A stretch of DNA of 11,906 nt, from contig PXES01000319.1 of the NCBI GenBank assembly GCA_003564655.1, forward strand, positions 1 through 11,906, in the 5' to 3' direction. Positions within the stretch are counted from its first letter, which is position 1, and the number at the start of each line of letters is the position of its first letter. The notes under the pieces were generated by a model, which made no database searches, was not told the DNA's origin, and worked only from the letters and a program-made list of their open reading frames with translations. Below are positions 5,938-11,674 of the stretch, in pieces. The position numbers and the translations under genes were made by a program. Source of the stretch: Paracoccaceae bacterium (GTDB lineage: Bacteria; Pseudomonadota; Alphaproteobacteria; Rhodobacterales; Rhodobacteraceae).

Positions 5938-6843
5938 CTATCCGGCCAGTGCGCAGGCGATCTCGGCGCCGAGGCGCGCATTGTTGCGCACCAGCGCGAT
6001 ATTGGCGGTCAGCGACCGGCCCTCGGTCAGCTCAAGGGTACGTCCGAGCAGGAAGGGCGTGACCTCTTTCGCAGTGACCCCCTGCGCTTTCGCCTCGTCC
6101 AGCGCCTGCGCGATCAGCGGCGCGAGGGTTGCAGCGGGGATCTCGGCCTCGGCGGGGATGGGGTTCGCGATCAGTTGCCCCCCCGGCAGGCCGAGGCGCG
6201 CGCGCATCCTGTGGGCAGCGGCGACCTCGGCGGCAGTGTCGAGCCGCAGGGGCGCCATGAGCCCCGCATCGCGCGACCAGAAGGCGGGCAGGGCGTCCTG
6301 CCCATAGGCGATGACCGGCACGCCGAGGGTTTCGAGCACCTCGAGCGTCTTGGGCAGATCGAGGATCGCCTTGGCGCCCGCAGCGACCACTGTGACCGGG
6401 GTCTGCGCGAGTTCCTGCAGATCGGCCGAGATGTCGAAACTGCTCTCGGCGCCGCGATGCACACCGCCGATCCCGCCAGTGGCGAAGACCGCGATCCCGG
6501 CCAGGCGGGCGCAGATCATGGTCGCGGCGACAGTCGTGGCCCCCGTCCAGCGCTGCGCCAGCGCAACGGCAAGGTCCGCGCGGCTGAGTTTTCGCGCGTC
6601 GCGGCTCTGGGCAAGGCGGGTCAGGGCGGCATCATCAAGCCCGATGTGGATTTGCCCGTCCATCACCGCGATGGTCGCGGGCGTCGCCCCGCCCGCGCGG
6701 ATATCGTCCTCGACCGTGCGGGCCATTTCGAGGTTGCGCGGCCAGGGCATGCCGTGGGTGATGATGGTGGATTCAAGCGCCACGACCGGACGGCCCGCCT
6801 TGCGGGCAGCCTCGACATCGGCAGAGAAGGTGAGGGGCGGCAT
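5938..6843 (-). CDS. psuG: Pseudouridine-5'-phosphate glycosidase
   Basis: PsuG cleaves the C-C bond of pseudouridine 5'-phosphate to uracil and ribose 5-phosphate (a reversible reaction) in the cytosol, using a Schiff base on lysine and a metal ion. The 301-residue product aligns along its length with E. coli PsuG: ALESTIITHGMP with Glu24 (E. coli Glu31), FATGGIGGVHRGAE with His129, FDISADLQEL with Asp141 (Asp149), AGAKAILD with Lys158 (Lys166), and LTANIALVRNN near the end. The ATG at 6843 is chosen because homologues begin shortly before this motif; the frame stays open upstream but codes for low-complexity sequence. No clear Shine-Dalgarno precedes it. A promoter is seen at 6869-6897. The usual partner, a PfkB-type pseudouridine kinase, is absent from the window; a ROK regulator gene lies upstream instead. 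Confidence 0.93.
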   Translation of the reverse strand: MPPLTFSADVEAARKAGRPVVALESTIITHGMPWPRNLEMARTVEDDIRAGGATPATIAVMDGQIHIGLDDAALTRLAQSRDARKLSRADLAVALAQRWTGATTVAATMICARLAGIAVFATGGIGGVHRGAESSFDISADLQELAQTPVTVVAAGAKAILDLPKTLEVLETLGVPVIAYGQDALPAFWSRDAGLMAPLRLDTAAEVAAAHRMRARLGLPGGQLIANPIPAEAEIPAATLAPLIAQALDEAKAQGVTAKEVTPFLLGRTLELTEGRSLTANIALVRNNARLGAEIACALAG

Positions 6844-6868
6844 GGGGGCTTTCGGGTTGCGTTCGGGC

Positions 6869-6897
6869 AATTTCGCGCCTCTGGCGGGGCGGGTCAA
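6869..6897 (-). promoter_or_regulatory. Putative promoter of psuG
   Basis: Minus-strand TTGACC (6897-6892) and GAAATT (6874-6869) are 17 bases apart. The start of transcription would fall about 20 bases before the psuG ATG, giving a very short leader, consistent with the lack of a clear ribosome binding site. The rest of the 266-base gap between the ROK gene and psuG shows only a small GCCGG-GTAA-CCGGC hairpin (7048-7061). Confidence 0.5.
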
Positions 6898-7109
6898 GCG
6901 GGTCCTGAAACAGCGGTCATGCAGGCCGTCCGCTGCCGCCGCAGGGGGCGCCCGGGACACCGGCAGACGCGGTGCAGAGCGGCAGCGGCCGGGAAAGCGG
7001 TCCCGACGCGCCGGAAAGCCGCAGGCGACACTTGCCCCGCATCGCCGGCCGGTTACCCGGCGCGCCAGGGCTGCGCCATCTGCGAGAAGGCCGCGCGCTT
7101 GGCTCGCGC

Positions 7110-8270
7110 CTACAGCGTCGTGGGATCGTGGCGCAGCATGTCGCGGTCGTTCACATGCCGCGCTGCCGCGCCGACGGCGCGCGCAATGTCCCCGAAAGAC
7201 CCCTGCGAGATGACCGGATAGGGGATGCCGCCAAGATCGAGCTTGTTCAGTCGGGATTCCAGCAATCGCGCCATGCGTGCGCGGATTTCCGGGGGGAAGG
7301 CGCCGTCGATGATGACCTCCTCGAAATCTATCACGGCACTCGCCGAAACGACGGCATGCGCCAGGCTGCGTGCGGACCGCAGGATCCAGTCTGACAGGAC
7401 CGGCTCCAACGCGGCCCAGTCGACCGGGGGAGAGAGAAGCGCCTCGCCGGTTTTTCCGTGGCGTTCCAGCATCTGGCGCAGAACTGACAGCGACGCGTGA
7501 TCGACCAGCCGTGTGCCCCCCGGCTCGTCGGGGATACGCAGCGGCCCCAGAGCGCCCGCATTGCCCCGGCATCCGCGATAGACGGCCCCATCCAGCACCA
7601 CACCGCCCCCGATGAAGGTGCCGATGAAGAAATACAGGCTGTCGGGTCGGGCCTGCCGCGCCCCGAACACCCATTCGGCATAGCAGGCGGCGGTCGCGTC
7701 GTTTTCCACCAGGATCCGTCCGGGCAGGATGCCCGTCAATGTTGCCGCGATGTCGTGGTCGCGCCAGACATCCATTTCGTCCTGCAAGGCGCCGAAATCG
7801 CCCGACCAGTGCCAGAGTTGCGACGGGATCGCGATACCGCTGCCCGCGATGGCGTCACGGGCGACGCCGGCTTGTTCGAGCAGATCGTCCAGTTTCGCGT
7901 GCAGAAAGGCTATGGTGCGCTCGGGTGTCGGGTAATCATGGGGCTGGGTGCAATGCGCGCGCACGCTACCGCAGAAATCGACCAGCACCATGTCGAAGCC
8001 GCGCCGCCCGATCTTGAGGCCGATATGCAACCTTGCATCGGGGTTCAGGCGCATGGGGGTCGAGGGCTGCCCGATGCGCCCGCGCATGCGCTCGCCGCGC
8101 AAGAGCATCCCTTCGTGTTCGAGCGCATTGAAGATCACCGAAATAGCATTGGGCGAGAGGCCGGTCTCGCGGGTTGCCTCGGCCTTCGTCATCGCCCCGT
8201 GGCGGCGGATCAGATGCAGCACAAGCCGTTGGTTGCTGTCGCGGACTGTGAGTTGGTTCGATCCCTTCAT
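7110..8270 (-). CDS. ROK-family transcriptional repressor
   Basis: The 386-residue protein has an N-terminal winged helix-turn-helix (about residues 10-58, GAMTKAEATRETGLSPNAIS) fused to a ROK sugar-binding domain, as in NagC/XylR-type repressors. The ROK signature is seen at FIGTFIGGGVVLDGAVYRG (215-233), and VENDATAACYAEW (188-200) is the acid-containing substrate-site loop. The phosphate-binding motif of ROK kinases (DxGGT) is replaced by LKIGRRG near 85-91, and the Cys-rich zinc motif is missing, so this is a regulator rather than a sugar kinase. The ATG at 8270 follows AAGGGACAGG. It sits upstream of psuG in the same direction, making psuG and its own promoter plausible targets. The effector is unknown; a sugar or sugar phosphate would be typical. 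Confidence 0.88.
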   Translation of the reverse strand: MKGSNQLTVRDSNQRLVLHLIRRHGAMTKAEATRETGLSPNAISVIFNALEHEGMLLRGERMRGRIGQPSTPMRLNPDARLHIGLKIGRRGFDMVLVDFCGSVRAHCTQPHDYPTPERTIAFLHAKLDDLLEQAGVARDAIAGSGIAIPSQLWHWSGDFGALQDEMDVWRDHDIAATLTGILPGRILVENDATAACYAEWVFGARQARPDSLYFFIGTFIGGGVVLDGAVYRGCRGNAGALGPLRIPDEPGGTRLVDHASLSVLRQMLERHGKTGEALLSPPVDWAALEPVLSDWILRSARSLAHAVVSASAVIDFEEVIIDGAFPPEIRARMARLLESRLNKLDLGGIPYPVISQGSFGDIARAVGAAARHVNDRDMLRHDPTTL

Positions 8271-8333
8271 CCTGTCCCTTGGCGCTATGGGGCGCGCCTT
8301 GCATGCGACGCAGATCGGTATCTCTAGGTTATT

Positions 8334-8362
8334 ATTGTGGCGCGACCCCGCGACAAAGTAAA
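8334..8362 (-). promoter_or_regulatory. Weak candidate promoter of the ROK gene
   Basis: Minus-strand TTTACT (8362-8357) and CACAAT (8339-8334) are 17 bases apart, within a locally AT-richer stretch (ACAATAATAACC). The ATG at 8270 is about 55 bases beyond the expected start point. The boxes are imperfect, and no clear operator dyad is visible for autoregulation. Confidence 0.3.
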
Positions 8363-8479
8363 GCGCCAGAACAAGATGCTAATTCATCCGCAAGTCAGAA
8401 ATGGATGCACGGGATGCAGCGTCAGCAATCTACAGCGCGTTGTCCGGCGCGGGGCATCTTGATCGCGCAAAGCGCTGAC

Positions 8480-8533
8480 AAGCGCCCTCGGAACGTGCCC
8501 ACCCACCCGCCCTTGCACCTTCCGAGGGCGCTT
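8480..8533. repeat. Hairpin element with conserved G-quadruplex-forming loop, copy 1
   Basis: A perfect 14-bp stem, AAGCGCCCTCGGAA (8480-8493) with TTCCGAGGGCGCTT (8520-8533), encloses a 26-base loop. Loop bases 8495-8519 match 24 of 25 bases of the loop at 11621-11645, while the two stems are unrelated. On the minus strand the loop reads GGTGCAA, then GGGCGGGTGGGTGGG (8512-8498), then CAC: four G3 tracts with one-base linkers, framed by GTG/CAC. It lies about 230 bases downstream of the alpha/beta-hydrolase stop codon and could end that transcript. There is no long T-run. Confidence 0.85.
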
Positions 8534-8625
8534 TCAGCAGTGTCGTTCGGGCCGGGATACCCCGTCCCGATGCGCTGTCTCGAGCCTGGGGCGAGGGGTC
8601 ACGTCCGTTCGGGCAAGTGCAATCT

Positions 8626-8650
8626 CGTATTTCTTTCGGCAAAAATTAAG
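8626..8650 (+). repeat. Diverged GTATTT...GGCAA intergenic motif, second copy
   Basis: GTATTTCTTTCGGCAAAAA (8627-8645) resembles GTATTTCTGGCAAGAAAA at 4134-4151, with an extra three bases in the middle. Like that copy it is an AT-rich island beside GC-rich hairpins. The similarity is short and could be chance. Confidence 0.3.
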
Positions 8651-8667
8651 CAGGTGCATCGCGACAG

Positions 8668-8746
8668 GCGCTGGCGCGTTCGCGCGCGTATGTCACGCTT
8701 CGCAGTCGCCTGGCCGCGCGGCCATGCGCGCCAGCGCGCCGACTGC
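8668..8746. other. Overlapping GC-rich inverted repeats 3' of the hydrolase gene
   Basis: Three perfect dyads overlap here: GCGCTGGCGCG (8668-8678) with CGCGCCAGCGC (8727-8737); GCAGTCG (8702-8708) with CGACTGC (8740-8746); and the 14-base palindrome TGGCCGCGCGGCCA (8711-8724) inside the second. The first two pairings are mutually exclusive in their simple forms, so the RNA could switch between folds. Position directly after the hydrolase stop codon (8760) suggests a role in 3'-end formation, without a T-run. Confidence 0.45.
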
Positions 8747-8759
8747 ACGGGGCGTCACC

Positions 8760-9716
8760 CTAGCGCAGAAGGCCCGCGCGGCGGGCCGTCTGGCGGATCG
8801 TCTCGGCCACAAGCGCCGGGTCGGCATGGTGGGGCATGTGGCCCATGTCATCGACGCGGGTCAGATTGGCGCTTTCGACCTCGACCTCGAGGCGTTCGGC
8901 GTGGAACTGCAACCCGACCGTCACATCCTCGCGGCCATGCAGCACCTCGATGGGCAGGCTCAGCGCGGGGTAGCCGGGATACATCGCGTCCAGATGGCCC
9001 TTGAGGCTGTCGACCTGTCGTGCATTGAGCGTGAGCTGGCTGGCGCGCATCGTCAGATCGAATCCCAGATGATCGAGATACCCCTCGGGCACTGGGTCGG
9101 GGGCGAAGACGCGGCCCAGCGTGCGCTCGACCGAGCCGCGCGGGGCGAGGCGTGCCACAACCGGCAGCACCAGGGTCTGCCCCATCGCCGAGGCCGACAG
9201 GCGATACCACAGCCCCAGCTCGCCCGGCCAGGGGTGCGAGGCGGGGGCGAGCAGCGTCAGCCCGGCAAGTTCGTTCTCGGCGCGCAGCGCCCAGGCCAGC
9301 GCCACTGCCCCGCCATAGGAATGGCCCAGAAGGATCGGATCGCTCAGCCCCATCTCGGCGGCGGCCGCGCGCAGGATGTCGGCCTGCTCGACCGGGCCGT
9401 CGGGGCCGCCGAAATCATCCGAGAATCCGAAGCCGGGCCGGTCAAAGGCGATGACGCGAAACTCGCCTGCCATGCGGTCCATCAGATCGAAGCTGAAATC
9501 GCGCGCATTGCCATTGGCGCCATGGATCATCACCAGATCCGGCCCCTCGCCGCGCACGATGGCGTGGATGCGCCCCTCGGGCAGGGTGACAAACGCGCCC
9601 TCGGGGGGAGTCTCGGCCCACGCGGCGCCATCCTCCACCGCCGCCGAACAGGCTGCGAGCATGAGGGCGCCGCCAAGCGCCGCTGTGGTTTTACTGGCCG
9701 ATCTGTGCAAGGTCAT
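8760..9716 (-). CDS. Alpha/beta-hydrolase fold lipoprotein
   Basis: The 318-residue protein is a predicted lipoprotein: a basic N-terminus (MTLHRSASK), hydrophobic core, and lipobox LAAC with Cys23. The alpha/beta-hydrolase core follows: oxyanion loop HGANGN (65-70), FDRPGFGFSD (91-100), nucleophile elbow GHSYGG with Ser133, acid Asp264 in HGREDVT, and His293 in DDMGHMPHH. The triad is complete, so it should be an active esterase, lipase or related hydrolase anchored facing the periplasm; the substrate is unknown. The ATG at 9716 is preferred because it gives an intact lipoprotein signal and overlaps the metA 3' end by only 26 bases; the frame is open further up to 9770 but would add a non-signal extension. 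The overlap implies translation coupled to metA. A weak Shine-Dalgarno supports coupling. Confidence 0.88.
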   Translation of the reverse strand: MTLHRSASKTTAALGGALMLAACSAAVEDGAAWAETPPEGAFVTLPEGRIHAIVRGEGPDLVMIHGANGNARDFSFDLMDRMAGEFRVIAFDRPGFGFSDDFGGPDGPVEQADILRAAAAEMGLSDPILLGHSYGGAVALAWALRAENELAGLTLLAPASHPWPGELGLWYRLSASAMGQTLVLPVVARLAPRGSVERTLGRVFAPDPVPEGYLDHLGFDLTMRASQLTLNARQVDSLKGHLDAMYPGYPALSLPIEVLHGREDVTVGLQFHAERLEVEVESANLTRVDDMGHMPHHADPALVAETIRQTARRAGLLR

Positions 9717-10608
9717 AGGGCGTGGTCTGGTAAATCTGGTTGATCCAGTTGCCATATAGAAGATGGGCATGGCTCCGCCAGCGATTGAGCGGGGTTTTCA
9801 CCGGGTCGTCATCGGGAAAGTAGTTCTGCGGCACCGCGATCGGCTTGCCGGCGGCGATGTCGCGGTCGTATTCTTCTTTCAGCGTGGTGCTGTCGTATTC
9901 GAGGTGGTTGAGGATCACCAGCGCCCGGTGGCGCGCGTCCTCGATCAGGCAGGGGCCGACCTCGTCCGAGGCGATCAGCGTCTCCAGCCCCGCCGTGGCG
10001 TCGATCTCGGGCTGGCGCAGTTCGGTCCAGCGGCTGACCGGGATCAGCAGATCGTCCGAGAAGCCGCGCAGATAGGGCGAGGCCGGGGCGCGATTGCGGT
10101 GGCGGTAGCAGCCGAAGGCTTTTTCGGGCAGCAGGTGCTTCTGCACCCCGTGGAAATGCCACAGCAGCGCCATGCCGCCCCAGCAGACGCCGAAGGTATT
10201 GTGCACATGAGTCTGGGTCCAGTCGAAGACCTCGGCCAGCTCGTCCCAGTAGGTGACGTCTTCATACGCCAGATGCTCGATCGGTGCGCCGGTGATGATC
10301 AGCCCGTCGAAGCGTTCGTGCTTCACCTCCTGAAAGGGGCGGTAGAACTCGGCCATGTGCTCGGCTGCGGTATTCTTCGTCTCGTGCTCGGACATGCGGA
10401 TCAGCGAGAACTCGATCTGCAGGGGCGTCGCCCCGATCAGCCGGGCGAACTGCGTCTCGGTCTGGATCTTCTTGGGCATCAGGTTCAGCAGCCCGATCCG
10501 CAGGGGCCGGATATCCTGCCGTGCCGCGCGCATGTCCGACATCACCATCACCCCCTCGCGGGTGAGGATGTCGAAGGCGGGCAGGGTTTCGGGCAGGGTG
10601 ATGGGCAT
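9691..10608 (-). CDS. metA: Homoserine O-acyltransferase (MetA family), predicted acetyl-CoA dependent
   Basis: MetA activates L-homoserine by O-acylation, the first committed step of methionine synthesis, in the cytosol. The 305-residue protein begins MPITLPETLPAF like E. coli MetA and keeps the catalytic set at the same numbers: Cys142 in FGVCWGG, and His235 and Glu237 in NHLEYD. PKKIQTETQFARL and the C-terminal NWINQIYQTTPYD are typical. Residue 111 is Glu (GAPIEHL), whereas succinyl-using E. coli MetA has Gly; work on the Bacillus enzyme showed that Glu here sets acetyl-CoA specificity. The product is therefore predicted to be O-acetylhomoserine, and the correct name homoserine O-acetyltransferase. 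It lies 50 bp after the P-loop gene and overlaps the lipoprotein gene by 26 bases. No SAM riboswitch is seen in the 50-bp gap and no strong ribosome binding site. Confidence 0.95.
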   Translation of the reverse strand: MPITLPETLPAFDILTREGVMVMSDMRAARQDIRPLRIGLLNLMPKKIQTETQFARLIGATPLQIEFSLIRMSEHETKNTAAEHMAEFYRPFQEVKHERFDGLIITGAPIEHLAYEDVTYWDELAEVFDWTQTHVHNTFGVCWGGMALLWHFHGVQKHLLPEKAFGCYRHRNRAPASPYLRGFSDDLLIPVSRWTELRQPEIDATAGLETLIASDEVGPCLIEDARHRALVILNHLEYDSTTLKEEYDRDIAAGKPIAVPQNYFPDDDPVKTPLNRWRSHAHLLYGNWINQIYQTTPYDLAQIGQ

Positions 10609-10658
10609 GGCTGATCACGGGTGAGAGTTGATGATACGCAGGCGGGGCGGCAAAGGTT

Positions 10659-11513
10659 TCAGGGTAGTTTGCTGGCGACAAGTTCAATTATATCAGAGGC
10701 GTCGTTGGCGTTCTTCATGTCCTCGGGGGTAAAGGTGATGCCCCAGTTCCGCGCCATCGCCGCATAGCGCGGCGCGCGGTGCGCGAGCGCGCGGGCATAG
10801 GTCCAGCGCACGAAGGCGTCGGGGTCGATCCGCTCGGGCGCCTGGCCCGTCTCGGCCTGATAATCGGCCCAGGCGCGGCGCAGGAAATCGGGCTGGTAAT
10901 ACATCGGTTTTGGCGCGCGGTCGAAGCGGCGGATCAGCTCGGCCGTATGCGCGTCGCTGCCCGCGATCCAGACCGGCAGGACATGCGCGGCAAGCTCGCG
11001 CATCAGCGGGTCCTCGGGGTCCTCGGGGTCGATCACCTCGCAGATCGACCCGCCGGTGTCGCAGACGAAATGCGGGTAGCCATAGAGCGCCTCGGCACGT
11101 GCGATGAAGGGCGCGGTGTCGCGCAGCGCCGCAATCTCGGCGCTGCGGTGCTGCTCCTGGCGGGTCATGTAGTCGTCAAAGGGCAGCCCGCCCTTTTCCG
11201 GGTCGCCGGGCTTGCCGAGATAGGTCGAAAGCGGCGCGAGATTGTCGAAGGTGATATTCGACGAGATATAGACCGAGTCGGTCAGCAGCAACTCGCGCAA
11301 CAGCGGCACGCGCATCGCCTCGCGCTTGAAGTTGTCGGCGATGAACTCGCCCATGTAGCGGGTGCCGATACGATAATCGACCGAGTAATGGAACCAGTCG
11401 CCCGCCCTGCGCAGCATGTTGGCCAGATGCGTCTTGCCCAGCCCCGACATGCCGTAAAAGAGCAGGCGCTTGCGCGGCGCGGCGCGCCAGTCCGCGGCAG
11501 TGGGGTAGAGCAT
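10659..11513 (-). CDS. P-loop NTPase of unknown function, first gene of the metA operon
   Basis: The 284-residue protein has a Walker A motif GMSGLGKTH at 21-29 (Lys27) preceded by a hydrophobic strand RKRLLFY, the arrangement of P-loop kinases and ATPases. Downstream come HYSVDYRIGTRYMGE (42-56), ISSNITFDNLAPLSTYLGKPGD, and FVCDTGGSICE, but no recognisable Walker B, ABC or AAA signature. I recall close relatives labelled only as ATPase in Rhodobacteraceae next to metA; no function is known to me. A short nucleotide-kinase-like or sulfotransferase-like fold is possible. The ATG at 11513 has AAGGA about 9 bases upstream, and a TTGACC-17-TAGGCA promoter lies at 11562-11590. It ends 50 bp before metA on the same strand, so a role connected to methionine or sulfur metabolism is an inference from context only. 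Confidence 0.85.
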   Translation of the reverse strand: MLYPTAADWRAAPRKRLLFYGMSGLGKTHLANMLRRAGDWFHYSVDYRIGTRYMGEFIADNFKREAMRVPLLRELLLTDSVYISSNITFDNLAPLSTYLGKPGDPEKGGLPFDDYMTRQEQHRSAEIAALRDTAPFIARAEALYGYPHFVCDTGGSICEVIDPEDPEDPLMRELAAHVLPVWIAGSDAHTAELIRRFDRAPKPMYYQPDFLRRAWADYQAETGQAPERIDPDAFVRWTYARALAHRAPRYAAMARNWGITFTPEDMKNANDASDIIELVASKLP

Positions 11514-11561
11514 GACATGCGGTCCTTCGGGCCGGTCTTCGGACAGGGGCAGCGGCAGGAT

Positions 11562-11590
11562 TGCCTAGCCAAGCCCCGCCTGCCGGTCAA
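11562..11590 (-). promoter_or_regulatory. Putative promoter of the P-loop gene-metA-lipoprotein operon
   Basis: Minus-strand TTGACC (11590-11585) and TAGGCA (11567-11562) have a 17-base spacer. The expected start leaves a leader of about 40 bases before the ATG at 11513. The -35 box begins at the very next base after the hairpin stem at 11591-11674, so terminator and promoter abut. Confidence 0.55.
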
Positions 11591-11674
11591 GAGCCCCCCG
11601 CGCGCGCCGCTACGGTCGGAGTGCCCACCCACCCACCCTTGCACCCCGCCCGCAGCGGCGCGCGCGGGGGGCTC
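11591..11674 (-). terminator. 21-bp hairpin with conserved G-quadruplex-forming loop, copy 2, ending the 2-hydroxyacid dehydrogenase gene
   Basis: Bases 11591-11611 and 11654-11674 form a perfect 21-bp, almost pure G+C stem (outer end GAGCCCCCC/GGGGGGCTC). The 42-base loop carries the 25-base core at 11621-11645, also found at 8495-8519 with one difference. On the minus strand the core contains GGGTGGGTGGGTGGG (11638-11624), the classic very stable G-quadruplex pattern, between GTGCAA and CAC. The stem overlaps the TGA stop of the upstream gene by two bases, so it must lie in that gene's mRNA and probably ends or protects it. There is no T-run, so a standard intrinsic mechanism is not shown. 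Confidence 0.75.

Larger units (their letters stand above)
8271..8759. other. Structured 489-bp intergenic region without a gene
   Basis: No credible gene is seen; the long open frames here have shadow-like composition. Features from left to right on the map are a weak promoter for the ROK gene (8334-8362), a 14-bp perfect hairpin with a conserved loop (8480-8533), an AT-rich GTATTT...GGCAA motif (8626-8650), and overlapping GC-rich inverted repeats (8668-8746). The interval is 3' of the alpha/beta-hydrolase gene and 5' of the ROK gene. Its composition, with AT-rich patches such as GTAAAGCGCCAGAACAAG, differs from the flanking coding DNA. Confidence 0.6.

Noticed and set aside
6844..7674. In-frame N-terminal extension of psuG by 277 codons
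   Set aside because: Most of it is antiparallel-frame shadow of the ROK gene on the same strand; PsuG proteins are about 300 residues.
7110..8270. ROK protein as the missing pseudouridine or sugar kinase
   Set aside because: It has an N-terminal helix-turn-helix and lacks the DxGGT phosphate-binding motif and the zinc motif.
8279..9004. Plus-strand frame of 241 codons across the gene-free region
   Set aside because: It runs through hairpins and antisense to the hydrolase, with Arg/Pro/Gly-rich low-complexity sequence and no domain.
9717..9770. Extension of the hydrolase lipoprotein start to 9770
   Set aside because: It would place 18 extra residues before the signal sequence and lengthen the overlap with metA.
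10609..10658. SAM-II riboswitch upstream of metA, common in alphaproteobacteria
   Set aside because: The gap to the upstream gene is only 50 bases and shows none of the recalled SAM-II conserved core; metA here is internal to an operon.
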